In this document: one piece after another, positions 43,921 to 52,876 of the stretch
Layout: every line of letters starts with the position of its first letter
Numbering within the stretch: position 1 is the first letter of the stretch
NCBI GenBank assembly: GCA_026129095.1
Contig: JAHCIT010000002.1
Coordinates: 372,001-436,000, forward strand
Direction of reading: 5' to 3'
Origin: Deltaproteobacteria bacterium
GTDB lineage: Bacteria; JAGRBM01; JAHCIT01
Length of the DNA stretch: 64,000 bases
Translations under genes and position numbers: made by a program
Notes under the pieces: generated by a model
The model's database searches: none
Seen by the model: the letters and a program-made list of their open reading frames with translations, nothing else
Told to the model about the DNA's origin: nothing

Positions 43921-44643
43921 TTATTTCTTTTTCGCCACTTGGGCTTCTTCGGCCATCCGCTTGTACAGGAGGGCTTCCTTGTGCTTGGGGTCCACCTTCA
44001 GCACGAGCTCGGCCGATTTCGCCGATTCAGCATACTCACCGGCGGCATAGAGCGACACCGCGAGATTGAGCGAAGCCATCTGGTAGGCCGGATTGAGGCC
44101 ATGGGCCACGCGGAGCTGCTCAATGGATCTCTGGATTTCCCCGTTTTCACGGAACGAGATTCCCAGCTTTGTCTGCACGTCCACGAACATGGGCCGGAGC
44201 CTTACCGCTTTTTCGTACTCGTTGATGGCTTCTCCATATTCACCAAGACTCCGGTATACATCCCCAAGCTCTGCATGCATGTTGGCGAGCTTGGAGAGCA
44301 CCATCGGGTCCAAACGGCCCTGTCCGGCCTTGCGCGCCGTGGAGAGTGCGTTCTGGTAAACGTCATGGGCCCGCTGGTAATAGCCGAGATCGTTCAGGAT
44401 CACCGTCAGGTTCAGGGCCGCTTCCATGTAGTTCGGATTGATCTCGATCGATTGCTCAAGGAACTTGACCGCCTGCTCGAACCGGCCACGGGAGTGAGCG
44501 ATCACACCCAGCATGTAATAGACATCGGCATATTTGAGGCTGCCTTTCACCAGCGAGTCGAGGAGCGGCTCGGCTTCGTCATACTTCTTCGCCTCGAACA
44601 GCGTCTTTGCCTGCAGATATACGGATTTGGTGTCAGCATCCAT
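43921..44643 (-). CDS. Tetratricopeptide-repeat protein
   Basis: The 240-residue product is built almost entirely from TPR units. Clear 34-residue repeats include YADVYYMLGVIAHSRGRFEQ, NYMEAALNLTVILNDLGYYQ, LANMHAELGDVYRSLGEYGE and YQMASLNLAVSLYAAGEYAE. No signal peptide or membrane segment, so it is probably a cytoplasmic scaffold. The end is Lys-rich (EAQVAKKK). The next gene on the same strand (42889-43896) starts 24 nt downstream, so the two may form an operon. Partner unknown. Confidence 0.85.
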   Translation of the reverse strand: MDADTKSVYLQAKTLFEAKKYDEAEPLLDSLVKGSLKYADVYYMLGVIAHSRGRFEQAVKFLEQSIEINPNYMEAALNLTVILNDLGYYQRAHDVYQNALSTARKAGQGRLDPMVLSKLANMHAELGDVYRSLGEYGEAINEYEKAVRLRPMFVDVQTKLGISFRENGEIQRSIEQLRVAHGLNPAYQMASLNLAVSLYAAGEYAESAKSAELVLKVDPKHKEALLYKRMAEEAQVAKKK

Positions 44644-44730
44644 CGTGATTGCCTGCGCTCCCCTGTGAAACCAGCTGTGTACCGGTCCATTACCGCGACA
44701 GGCGCAAGCCCGTCAAAGGGACGAGGATAA

Positions 44731-45222
44731 TTACCCTCTCGCCTTCCCCGCCACCACGTCGTCCCTGTGCCCGGCTTCCGGCCGGGCGGCAGGAATGAAC
44801 CCCGGAATCCGTACCCGGACTTTCTGGCGCCGGACGGTGACGACGGTCTTGATATTGCCGCGTACGTTGAAATCCCCGGTCACTTCGATAAACGCCGGTG
44901 CCAACAGCGACTCCAGATCACCCAGAATCCGGTTCGTGACTCCTTCATGGTAGCTGCCCACGTTCCGGTAGCTGTTGATGTACAGCTTGAGGGATTTCAG
45001 TTCCACGCACCAGCGGTCCGGTACGTACCGTATCCAGATGGTGCCGAAGTCGGGAAAACCGGTCTTCGGGCACAGGCAGGTAAACTCCGGACAGGTCATC
45101 CGGATTTCGTAGTGCTCCCTTGAGGGGTTCGGAAATCGCTCAAGCGGGTGCAACGGTAATTGTGAACTGTTCCCTTTTTGAGTCCGGGACTTTTTCGGCA
45201 TACCGGGAGTGCTCCTCTCCAT
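44731..45222 (-). CDS. queF: NADPH-dependent 7-cyano-7-deazaguanine reductase
   Basis: QueF reduces preQ0 to preQ1 in queuosine synthesis. The 163-residue protein is of the short (YkvM-like) class. [17 protein letters not shown] places the catalytic Cys at about 50 and the acid at Asp57; the diagnostic motif is [20 protein letters not shown]. It is divergent from ppk with an 88-nt gap. Another queuosine gene, queE, is at 59711-60355; queC and queD are not in the window. Confidence 0.94.
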   Translation of the reverse strand: MERSTPGMPKKSRTQKGNSSQLPLHPLERFPNPSREHYEIRMTCPEFTCLCPKTGFPDFGTIWIRYVPDRWCVELKSLKLYINSYRNVGSYHEGVTNRILGDLESLLAPAFIEVTGDFNVRGNIKTVVTVRRQKVRVRIPGFIPAARPEAGHRDDVVAGKARG

Positions 45223-45296
45223 GTTCGCAAATCATGGCCGGATGGCACAGTTTTGTCACACACGCTAGCCTATACTCGCCGGAGACGAGTTCTTAC

Positions 45297-45302
45297 GAGG
45301 AG
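45297..45302 (+). promoter_or_regulatory. Shine-Dalgarno sequence that fixes the ppk start
   Basis: GAGGAG lies 8 nt before CTG 45311. It is the only strong ribosome-binding site near the conserved N-terminus of polyphosphate kinase and supports CTG initiation. Confidence 0.6.
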
Positions 45303-45310
45303 AGCCCGCC

Positions 45311-47488
45311 CTGAAGGCACCCACAGAAACCATACCGGCACAGGCCGCCAGCTATCCCGATCTCTCCGATTCCTCCTGCTACATCAACCGTGAGCTATCG
45401 TGGCTTGAGTTCAATGCCCGTGTGCTCGAAGAGGCACTGGACGACACGACACCGCTCCTGGATCGCCTCAAGTTTCTGGGAATCGTCAGCTCGAATTTTG
45501 ACGAGTTTTTCCAGATCCGGGTCGGCGGCCTCAAGGAACAGCTTCAGGCCGGTGTCGAGGAGCGGAATGCGGATGGACTTTCTCCGCAGGAACAGCTCCG
45601 CCGCATCTCCGCCCGGACGCATGAACTGGTCACCATCCAGTACGACTGCTTCCGGAATATCGTGCAGCCGGAACTGGAAAAGGCGGGGATCCGGGTCCGG
45701 AAGGTCCGGGATCTCCAGGGCCCACAGAAGGAATTCGTCGAGAAATATTTTTCCGATATCGTGTTCCCGGTCCTGACGCCACTTGCCGTCGATCCGGCCC
45801 ATCCGTTCCCGCACATTCTCAACAAGTCGCTGAATATCGCCGTGGCGCTCCGGGGGGCAGGCCGCGGACGGCGCAGCGAAACCTCGCTGGCCATCGTGCA
45901 GGTACCGGGCGTGCTGGACCGGATGGTGAAACTTTCCGAGACGGAACCGGGCCTGACGGAGTTCGTCCTGCTGGGCGATCTCATCGCCTTCAAGGCCGCC
46001 AACCTGTTTCCTGGCCTCAAGGTGATTTCAACCTTCTCGTTCCGGGTCACCCGGAATGCCGACCTGGATGTGGACGAGGACGAGGCCGACGACCTTCTGG
46101 TGGCGATAGAAAAGGAGCTCCGGAGCCGCAACCGCGGGGCTGCCGTCAGGCTTGAGCATCACGCAGATGCCGATCCCGAAATCCTTGAGCGGCTGCGAAC
46201 CGCCCTGCATCTGGACCCGGAGGACTGCTATGCGGTTCAGGGGCCGCTCCATTTGGCTGATTTTATGGCGTTATACGGCCTTGAATCAGTCGCGAAATTA
46301 CGGGAGCCCCCCTATAACGCGCCCGTCTCACCTCACCTGAAAGATGCCTCCTCCATTTTCGACGCCATCCAGAAACGCGACATACTGCTTCATCATCCTT
46401 ATGAGTCCTTCAACTCTGTTCTCGAGTTCATCCGCCAGGCGGCGAGCGACCCGAACGTGCTCGCCATCAAGCAGACATTGTACAGAACAGGCACCGACAG
46501 CCCGGTGATTGCCAATCTTCAGCGGGCAGCCGAGAACGGAAAGCAGGTAACGGTCCTGCTGGAACTCCGGGCCCGGTTCGACGAGCAGGCGAACATCAAG
46601 TGGGCACGGGCGCTGGAAAAGGCCGGCGTCCATGTTGTTTATGGTCTCATTGGCCTCAAGACCCACTGCAAGGTAGCACTGGTAGTCCGCCGGGAAGGGG
46701 CCCAGATACGCCGGTACGTCCATCTGAGTACGGGAAACTATAACCCGTCTACAGCAAAGATTTATGGTGACATCGGCCTCTTTACATGCAAGGAAGCCTT
46801 CGGAGCGGATGCGACTGCATTGTTCAACCTCCTAACCGGCTACGGCCGCGCCCCCTCCTGGCACCGGCTGACCGTGGCGCCTCTCGGCATGAGGGAAAAA
46901 GTGATCGAACTGATCGACCGGGAGGCCAGAAACGCCGCCGACGGCAAGCCGGCCAGGATCATCGCTAAAATGAATGCGCTGGTCGATCCGCTGGTGATCC
47001 AGGCTCTTTACCGGGCTTCACGGGCCGGCGTCGCCATTGATCTCATCATCCGTGGAATCTGCTGCCTGCGGGCCGGCGTGCCCGGCCTGTCAGAAAACAT
47101 CCGGGTACGAAGTATCGTTGACCGCTTTCTGGAGCACAGCCGGGTTTTCTGTTTTGAGGCAGGCGGAACGAAGGAGATTTACTGTTCCAGCGCAGACTGG
47201 ATGCCACGGAATTTCGTGCGGCGGGTAGAGACGATGTTTCCGATTGAAGATCCCGCCATCCGGACCCGCATCCTTGACGAGATATTCGCCGGCGTGCTGG
47301 CCGACAATATCAAGGCGCGTATCCTGAAGCCGGATGGTATCTGGAGCCGGGTGGAACGGAAAGCCGATGAGCCCGAATGGCGAAGCCAGTTCCGTTTCAT
47401 GGAGATCGCCCGCCAGACACCAGAGACGGTGCAGCAGAAAACCCCATTCGAAGTACGTCCGCTCAGCCAGATGGAGCCGGAAAAATAG
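45311..47488 (+). CDS. ppk1: Polyphosphate kinase 1, probable CTG start
   Basis: PPK1 makes polyphosphate from ATP. The N-terminal signature YINRELSWLEFNARVLEEA, conserved in PPK1, is fully in frame but lies upstream of the first GTG (45422). Between the preceding in-frame stop and that GTG there is no ATG, GTG or TTG. CTG 45311 has GAGGAG 8 nt upstream and gives 725 residues, a normal length. Catalytic features: LIGLKTHCKVALVVRREG, with the phospho-acceptor at about His452, and RYVHLSTGNYNPSTAKIYGD. It is divergent from queF. Six nt separate its stop from the convergent receiver gene. Confidence 0.93.
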   Translation: MKAPTETIPAQAASYPDLSDSSCYINRELSWLEFNARVLEEALDDTTPLLDRLKFLGIVSSNFDEFFQIRVGGLKEQLQAGVEERNADGLSPQEQLRRISARTHELVTIQYDCFRNIVQPELEKAGIRVRKVRDLQGPQKEFVEKYFSDIVFPVLTPLAVDPAHPFPHILNKSLNIAVALRGAGRGRRSETSLAIVQVPGVLDRMVKLSETEPGLTEFVLLGDLIAFKAANLFPGLKVISTFSFRVTRNADLDVDEDEADDLLVAIEKELRSRNRGAAVRLEHHADADPEILERLRTALHLDPEDCYAVQGPLHLADFMALYGLESVAKLREPPYNAPVSPHLKDASSIFDAIQKRDILLHHPYESFNSVLEFIRQAASDPNVLAIKQTLYRTGTDSPVIANLQRAAENGKQVTVLLELRARFDEQANIKWARALEKAGVHVVYGLIGLKTHCKVALVVRREGAQIRRYVHLSTGNYNPSTAKIYGDIGLFTCKEAFGADATALFNLLTGYGRAPSWHRLTVAPLGMREKVIELIDREARNAADGKPARIIAKMNALVDPLVIQALYRASRAGVAIDLIIRGICCLRAGVPGLSENIRVRSIVDRFLEHSRVFCFEAGGTKEIYCSSADWMPRNFVRRVETMFPIEDPAIRTRILDEIFAGVLADNIKARILKPDGIWSRVERKADEPEWRSQFRFMEIARQTPETVQQKTPFEVRPLSQMEPEK

Positions 47489-47494
47489 GCGGGA

Positions 47495-47950
47495 CTATCC
47501 CGCCATCGCCGTACGAAACGACGGATGTCCCTCTGGAGCGGGACGGTCATACTCGCCTGGGAAAAGTCTCCGGACCGCCCGGAGCAGTTCAAAATACCTG
47601 AGTGGCTTGGTGAGGTAATCGCTCGCTCCTGCACGGCCAGCCTGCTCGCGGTAATCGGAACCGGCAAAGGTAGTGAGAACAAGGACAGGAAGCTGCACTG
47701 GCGCGTAGAGCTTTCGCACGCGCTCGACCAGCTGGATACCATTCATGTTCGGCATGGCGAGATCGGTAATCACGAGGTCGTAGTTTCGGCCCTCGTCGCG
47801 GGCCCGATTGATCCGCTGGATGGCGACAAGACCATCGGGAACTGTTTCCACATCACAGGCACAGATCTTGTGCAGCCAGAGATCAAGAAGCTGCCGGACG
47901 ACACTGGAGTCATCAGCAACAAGTATCGACAGCTTCTTATGCCCGGTCAT
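47495..47950 (-). CDS. Single-domain response regulator (CheY-like)
   Basis: From ATG 47950 the protein has 151 residues, a receiver domain only. ILVADDSSVVRQLLDLWL gives the acidic pocket, DLVITDLAMPNMNGIQLVER the phospho-acceptor Asp, VLVLTTFAG the Thr, and ASDYLTKPLRYFELLRAV the Lys. A 25-residue tail follows. No kinase is adjacent; possible partners are the orphan kinase at 17921-19150 or the transducer at 53318-54808. The frame extends upstream to 48073 without support. Confidence 0.88.
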   Translation of the reverse strand: MTGHKKLSILVADDSSVVRQLLDLWLHKICACDVETVPDGLVAIQRINRARDEGRNYDLVITDLAMPNMNGIQLVERVRKLYAPVQLPVLVLTTFAGSDYREQAGRAGASDYLTKPLRYFELLRAVRRLFPGEYDRPAPEGHPSFRTAMAG

Positions 47951-48071
47951 GTCAGTTCTACCCTCGAGCAAGCACTTGGAGCGGTCAAAACACCAAGCTC
48001 CTTGCATTTTAATAATTAAATCCCCATAGGGCAATTCTCGCGCCTGCATCAGGCTAACGCGCCGCATCACC

Positions 48072-48110
48072 AAAAAAGCACAGAACCCCCGCCGCTGAAG
48101 GCGAGGGCTC
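48072..48110 (-). terminator. Intrinsic terminator of the acyl-CoA dehydrogenase pair
   Basis: On the minus strand a GC-rich stem (AGCCCTCGCC paired with GGCGGGGGTT, two wobble pairs, 4-5 nt loop; 48084-48110) is followed within a few nt by TTTTTT (48072-48077). It lies 22 nt past the stop of the gene at 48133. Confidence 0.8.
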
Positions 48111-48132
48111 CGTGCCTAAACCCCCATGCGGG

Positions 48133-49353
48133 TCAGTCAATTCGGATATCGGGCATCAGCCTGCGGCTAATAATCAGCTTCTGGACCTGTCCGGTCCCCT
48201 CGAAGATGTCATAGACCTGGATGTCACGGAAGGCCTTTTCCACGAGAAGTTCTTCCTCGCAACCGTGCCCGCGGATCAGGTCCAGGCAGTCACGAGTGAC
48301 TTCCTTGCCCACTTTTGCCGAATATGCCTTGCAGGCCGAAGCCTCCTTGGTATTCGCCAGGTCGAGATCGGCCATCCACACCGCGTGATAGGTGAGGTAA
48401 CGGCTCGCCTGAACCAGCCGGTCCATGCGGGCAAGCTTCTCCTTGATCGCGGCATAGCGTGGAACCGGACGGCCGAGTTCATAGTTCTTCACCAGGAAAT
48501 CACGGGTGGTGTCCAGTGCCGACTGGGCGATGCCATTGGCCATCGCCGCCACGAGCGGGCGGGTAGTATCGAAGGTTTTCATTGCCGTCTGGAAACCGCC
48601 CTTGGCGAGTTTTTCGTAGCGGTCCTCTCCGCCAAGAAGGTTGTCCTTGTGAATCCGGCACTCCTCGAATCCGAGCATTGCTGTTTCCGAGGCACGCAGG
48701 CCCAGCTTCTTTTCGATCTTGAGCACCGAGAATCCCGGCGTACCCTTCTCGACAATAAATGCCCGGTGACCTGCGCGTCCCTGCGACTTGTCAATCGTGG
48801 CGAACACGATCACCCAGTCGGCGCGGCCGCCACAGGTGATGAAGCACTTTGTCCCGTTAAGGACATAGTAGTCGCCATCCTTGCGGCAGGTCGTCGAGAT
48901 GCCGGCAACGTCGGATCCGGCCCCCGGTTCGGTAAGACCATAGGCACCCCAGTGAATATCGTTCTTGTCCTTGAAGATACCAAAGTATTTGGCCTGCTGT
49001 TCCGGCGTCCCCGATGAACGGAGCGGCGGGCCGCCGAGGCCCGGCCCCGGCATGACCAGCATGAGGCTCGGATCGCCCCAGGCGAGTTCCTCGGCGCCAA
49101 CGACGGCCATGCGATTGGCCTGCCGTTCGCCCTTCTTCGCCGTGGCGCCAATACCATCCCCTTCACCGCCCAGTTCCTTGGGAACGGCGCCGCCGCCAAG
49201 ACCCATCGAGTTTATCATCTTGAGGAACTTGCGGTCATGATCATGATTGCGGTCGGCCTTCAGCGCCTGTGCACGAATCTGCGATTTGGCAAACATGCGT
49301 ACCATGTCGCGGAGCTGCGCCTGAGCCTTGTCCAGTTCAAAATCGATACCCAT
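48133..49353 (-). CDS. Acyl-CoA dehydrogenase (catalytic subunit type)
   Basis: The 406-residue product starts at ATG 49353 behind AGGAG. Landmarks are WGAYGLTEPGAGSDVAGIST, YVLNGTKCFITCGGRADWVI, GFSVLKIEKKLGLRASETAM and the C-terminal VYDIFEGTGQVQKLIISRRL, which has the catalytic glutamate (FEGT). A helical insertion with KKGERQANRM lies near residue 75. It starts 44 nt after the stop of a second dehydrogenase that lacks this glutamate; together they resemble the alpha2-beta2 heteromeric dehydrogenases known for bulky substrates such as cholesterol side chains (ChsE types). Confidence 0.93.
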   Translation of the reverse strand: MGIDFELDKAQAQLRDMVRMFAKSQIRAQALKADRNHDHDRKFLKMINSMGLGGGAVPKELGGEGDGIGATAKKGERQANRMAVVGAEELAWGDPSLMLVMPGPGLGGPPLRSSGTPEQQAKYFGIFKDKNDIHWGAYGLTEPGAGSDVAGISTTCRKDGDYYVLNGTKCFITCGGRADWVIVFATIDKSQGRAGHRAFIVEKGTPGFSVLKIEKKLGLRASETAMLGFEECRIHKDNLLGGEDRYEKLAKGGFQTAMKTFDTTRPLVAAMANGIAQSALDTTRDFLVKNYELGRPVPRYAAIKEKLARMDRLVQASRYLTYHAVWMADLDLANTKEASACKAYSAKVGKEVTRDCLDLIRGHGCEEELLVEKAFRDIQVYDIFEGTGQVQKLIISRRLMPDIRID

Positions 49354-49397
49354 TTAAAATACTCCTGAAAAATTCCGTGTGGGCCCCGAAAGGGCGG

Positions 49398-50534
49398 TCA
49401 GTTTTTCACCGGCACGATGATATCGGCCGCGGCTGCATCATTGAGGCCAATGGACCCGAGCAGGACGCCAAGCTGGCGCGAATCGCGCAGCCATTTTTCT
49501 GCCGGATAGTCCTCAATGAAACCAGCGCCGCCGAGCACCTGCACGCAGTCGTTGGCCACCCGCACCGACACGTCGGCCGCGTGAGCCAGTGCCTGCAAAG
49601 CCGCAAGCCGTGCATCCAGTCCCTTGTCGAACAGGGCTGCGGCCTTCCAGACCAGCCAGCGGGCCGAGTTCGTCTCGGTAAAGGCATCGGCAACCATGAA
49701 AGCAACCGACTGGAACTGCCCGATCATCTTGCCGAAGGCCGGCCGCTCCTGGGCGTATTTGGCGGCATAGTCAGCCGAAGCGGTCGAGACGCCAACGAGC
49801 CGTGCGGCAATGAGAATCCGGAGCCGGGTCAGTGCCTTCTGGATATCGGTTCCTTCCAGAGCCACGCCCTTTACGTTCTCGAGCTTCACGTTGCAGCACT
49901 CGATGGTGCGGAGACCGCACTTCTCAACCGGTGCGCCGACCGCCAGGCCTGCTGCGCCCGCTTCCACAACGAAAGCCCTCAGGTCGCTCGCGTCGGGGGC
50001 CGATCCGGTCTTGGCAATCACAACAAACAGTTTCGCGTCCCTGGCGCCGTATACCCAGCGCTTCTCGCCACTGATGACATCGCCCTTGACGGTCGTTGCC
50101 ATGTTGCCAAACGTGTCGTCATCAAGGGCCTTTTCCGAGATGGCCAGCGCAATCCGGCAGGACGGATCGCCCGCATTGCCAAGATACGTTTTCTTCTGGG
50201 CCGCCGAGCCCAGTTCCAGAATTACCTGTGCACCAAGGCCGGGGCCGTCGAGACCCAGTGCCATACCGGCATCGCCCCAGGCGATCTCTTCCTCAACGAT
50301 TGCGCGAGTGACCGTTCCCTGTGCAAGACCACCGAGATCTTCGGGAAAATCGACGAGCGGGAAACCGTTCTCGACATAGTCCTTCCGGATCTTGTCCGGA
50401 ATGGCCTTGTGCATTTCGCATTCGCGGTAAACGTACTCCTTGTCGCCCTTGCCCCGGATACGGTCCACAGCAAACTTGCGTGCCGTCTCCTGCATCTGCT
50501 TCTGTTCGTCGGTCAGTTCAAAGCTGATCGCCAT
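49398..50534 (-). CDS. Acyl-CoA dehydrogenase-like protein lacking the catalytic EGT motif
   Basis: The 378-residue product starts at ATG 50534 with GGGAGG upstream. The N-terminal helical domain (ELTDEQKQMQETARKFAVDR) and middle beta-domain (SCRIALAISEKALDDDTFGN, GEKRWVYGARDAKLFVVIAK) are those of acyl-CoA dehydrogenases. At the C-terminus the usual Y-E-G-T segment reads GSIGLNDAAAADIIV, with no acidic residue at the catalytic position. It precedes a fully equipped dehydrogenase on the same strand. It may be the non-catalytic subunit of a heteromeric enzyme that contributes the flavin or substrate surface. Confidence 0.88.
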   Translation of the reverse strand: MAISFELTDEQKQMQETARKFAVDRIRGKGDKEYVYRECEMHKAIPDKIRKDYVENGFPLVDFPEDLGGLAQGTVTRAIVEEEIAWGDAGMALGLDGPGLGAQVILELGSAAQKKTYLGNAGDPSCRIALAISEKALDDDTFGNMATTVKGDVISGEKRWVYGARDAKLFVVIAKTGSAPDASDLRAFVVEAGAAGLAVGAPVEKCGLRTIECCNVKLENVKGVALEGTDIQKALTRLRILIAARLVGVSTASADYAAKYAQERPAFGKMIGQFQSVAFMVADAFTETNSARWLVWKAAALFDKGLDARLAALQALAHAADVSVRVANDCVQVLGGAGFIEDYPAEKWLRDSRQLGVLLGSIGLNDAAAADIIVPVKN

Positions 50535-50829
50535 GATTTAGGAACCTCCCTGGTGCCCGTCCGCGTCTCTGTTCACGACCGTCCGGCTCGGACCCTGTAA
50601 CTTGCGGTTTCACCCCACGCAGGCCACCCTGCTGCGAGGCCTTCCCCCGTTACCGCACCTTGGCGCAACTGGTCAAACCGCCGTTCAATGAAAGCAGGGG
50701 GCGCCGCCGAACCTGACCGAACCCATGTTCGATGAATACGGCCCCCAGCCTATTCGCCATTTAAACGCAGGCTCACCGCAATTTAAAGAGGACTTGCAGC
50801 AGGAACGTGGGAGCACAAGGAGAGAAAAT
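50535..50829. other. Intergenic region between rimO and the dehydrogenase pair
   Basis: These 295 nt hold the ribosome-binding site of the dehydrogenase gene (minus strand GGGAGG near 50542) and several short GC-rich inverted repeats around 50600-50740. No protein-coding frame, tRNA or known RNA core could be supported. It probably contains the promoter of the dehydrogenase operon and the end of the rimO transcript. Confidence 0.4.
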
Positions 50830-52293
50830 TTACACGAGAATCTCACCCACAAGGTCATAGACATCAGCGGCAGTGATGCGAACCGGGACGATACGCCCGG
50901 TAAATCTTGCGGGATCGAGTTCCTGGATGTGGTCGCCATAATCCTTTGACTGGATACCGGCAATGTGAACCTGGCCGTCGATATCGGGAGCCATACCCGA
51001 AGTGCGGCCGGTCATCAGATGCTCGCTCTCGGGATGCGACCCCTCGACAATGACGTCGAGAGTTCGTCCCACAAGCGCCTTCGACCGGGCACGGGCGATC
51101 CCCTGCTGCACGCGCATGAGCCGCGCCAGCCGACGCTTCTTCACGTTCTCGGGCACCTGGTTTTCCATCTGGCCGGCAGGAGTGTTTTCCTCCCTTGAAT
51201 AGGTGAACGCGCCCATGCGGTCGAAACCATACTCCTCGACGAAATCGATGAGCTTGTCGAACTGTTCGTCCGTCTCGCCCGGAAAGCCCACAATAAATAC
51301 CGTCCGGAGCACGAGGTCCGGAATCTCGCCCCGCAGGCGCGTCATGAGATCACGGACAGTACGCTCGCGTGTGTTGCGGCGCATGTTTTTCAGGATCGTG
51401 TCATCGGCATGCTGGAGCGGCATATCCAGATAGCTGACAAGCTTTTTCTCCGATGCGAGCAGCGATACCAGCTCCGGAGTGAACTTGTCCGGATAGTTGT
51501 AAAGGAGCCGTATCCACCGGATTCCGTCCACCTGGACCAGTTCGCGCAGCAACCGGGCCAGCGTGGGCCGGCCGGGGAGATCCTCCCCATATGACGTCAG
51601 ATCCTGGGCAATGAGATTGATCTCGACACAGCCATTCTCCGCGAGCCGCACCGCCTCGGCCATGATATCCGCAACAGGCCTTGAGCGCTGCGCGCCGCGA
51701 AGCTGCGGAATGATGCAGAAACTGCAGGTGCGGTTACACCCCTCGGCGATCTTGAGGAAAGCCGTCCACGGGCGGCCGGAAATTTCACGCGTCGAGTAGC
51801 TCTCAAATGTCGCCTCCGGATCTCCGATGGCCGGCAGTTCGAGCTGACCGCCATAAAGATCATCGATGGCATCGGCAATGCGGGCGAACTCGCCCGTACC
51901 GAGAAAGCGGTCCACTTCAGGAAGCGCGGCAGACATGTCTTCGCCACGGAAATTCTGGGGCAGACAGCCGGTAACAAGGAGCTTTTCGCAGGCACCCTCT
52001 TTCTTGAGACGCCCCAACTCGACGATGGTATCGATCGACTCCTGCTTGGCCGAGGCGATGAAACTGCAGGTGTTCACAACAACAATCTGCGCTTCATCTT
52101 CGGACCGGGCCACTTCGAAACCGCGGCGGCGCAGCAGCCCCAGCATGACCTCCGAATCCACGAGATTCTTCGGGCACCCAAGACTCTGGAGGAATATTTT
52201 CTTCGGCCCCAGGGCAGGAGAGCTTCGGGCAGAAAGGGACAAGACGGCATACCTCACCGGGCAAACCCGGCCAGGCCTGCCACCGGCCCGCAT
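50830..52293 (-). CDS. rimO: Ribosomal protein S12 methylthiotransferase RimO
   Basis: RimO adds a methylthio group to an aspartate of S12. The product has the MTTase N-domain (FLQSLGCPKNLVDSEVMLG and VNTCSFIASAKQES with cluster cysteines) and a radical-SAM core with AEGCNRTCSFCIIPQLRGAQ (CxxxCxxC). YLDMPLQHADDTILKNMRR and a C-terminal TRAM domain follow. GCPKNLVDSE and the TRAM ending separate it from MiaB. ATG 52293 gives 487 residues; a GTG at 52257 would remove 12 poorly conserved residues. Neither start has a good ribosome-binding site. It stands apart from its neighbours. Confidence 0.93.
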   Translation of the reverse strand: MRAGGRPGRVCPVRYAVLSLSARSSPALGPKKIFLQSLGCPKNLVDSEVMLGLLRRRGFEVARSEDEAQIVVVNTCSFIASAKQESIDTIVELGRLKKEGACEKLLVTGCLPQNFRGEDMSAALPEVDRFLGTGEFARIADAIDDLYGGQLELPAIGDPEATFESYSTREISGRPWTAFLKIAEGCNRTCSFCIIPQLRGAQRSRPVADIMAEAVRLAENGCVEINLIAQDLTSYGEDLPGRPTLARLLRELVQVDGIRWIRLLYNYPDKFTPELVSLLASEKKLVSYLDMPLQHADDTILKNMRRNTRERTVRDLMTRLRGEIPDLVLRTVFIVGFPGETDEQFDKLIDFVEEYGFDRMGAFTYSREENTPAGQMENQVPENVKKRRLARLMRVQQGIARARSKALVGRTLDVIVEGSHPESEHLMTGRTSGMAPDIDGQVHIAGIQSKDYGDHIQELDPARFTGRIVPVRITAADVYDLVGEILV

Positions 52294-52335
52294 TATGGGG
52301 ATAGACGGAGGGAAGGCAAACGGGAAACGCCGTGG

Positions 52336-52674
52336 CTAGTGCCGCTGGTCCAGCCGGTCCAGATATCTTTCAAGCGCTTTCCAGCCATCGGGAGAGATGG
52401 CAATAAACTGGATGCCCACGCCTTCAGCGTGCTTGGCGTCGGGCTGCCGGTGGAACTCGACATAGCCGTCGACTTCGAGCTTCTCATGAGTATCGGGAAT
52501 CTCGATGGTAAGCGTCACCATGTCGCCGTGTTCCAGCAGGCGGCCGGTTTTGACGAACATGCCGCTTCGGGAAATATTTTCAGTGTATTCCTGCCGCAGT
52601 TCGACCGCGTCACGGAACACCAGCGGTATGGATACCGGGTGCCGTTCATGGCGCCGGTGATTATCTGTTTTCAT
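52336..52674 (-). CDS. PilZ-domain protein
   Basis: A 112-residue single-domain protein. RRHERHPVSIPLVF contains the RxxxR cyclic-di-GMP motif and ENISRSGMFVKT the N-x-S-x-x-G motif about 25 residues later, with strands VTLTIEIPDTHEKLEVDGYV and GVGIQFIAISPDGW after them. No other domain, so it is likely a cyclic-di-GMP adaptor. It lies near two more PilZ proteins and a chemotaxis-type transducer on the same strand. Confidence 0.88.
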   Translation of the reverse strand: MKTDNHRRHERHPVSIPLVFRDAVELRQEYTENISRSGMFVKTGRLLEHGDMVTLTIEIPDTHEKLEVDGYVEFHRQPDAKHAEGVGIQFIAISPDGWKALERYLDRLDQRH

Positions 52675-52876
52675 GACCTTATCCTCCTGACCATTACTGT
52701 ACTGCTGGCCGCTCCAGGTACCAGACCCTGACTAGTTCCTGCCGCCTTTCAGTACGGTTACCCCGCCTACCATTTTACGCCTGCCCGGAAGAGGCGCAAC
52801 GAGGAATTTCAGCCAGTTATGGCGATGATGCGTGTTGAGGTGTGGTGAACCGTGGTGACAACTTAACCTTTTGGAA

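Noticed and set aside
45243-45258. A second sigma-54-like promoter (TGGCACAGTTTTGTCA) upstream of ppk
   Set aside because: The -24 half matches but the -12 half has two mismatches including the key G; two or three such partial matches are expected by chance.
50600-50740. A structured RNA such as SRP RNA or a tRNA in the gap next to rimO
   Set aside because: Fragments resembling GGTCAGG and AGCAG occur but not the ordered SRP core, and no tRNA cloverleaf can be folded.
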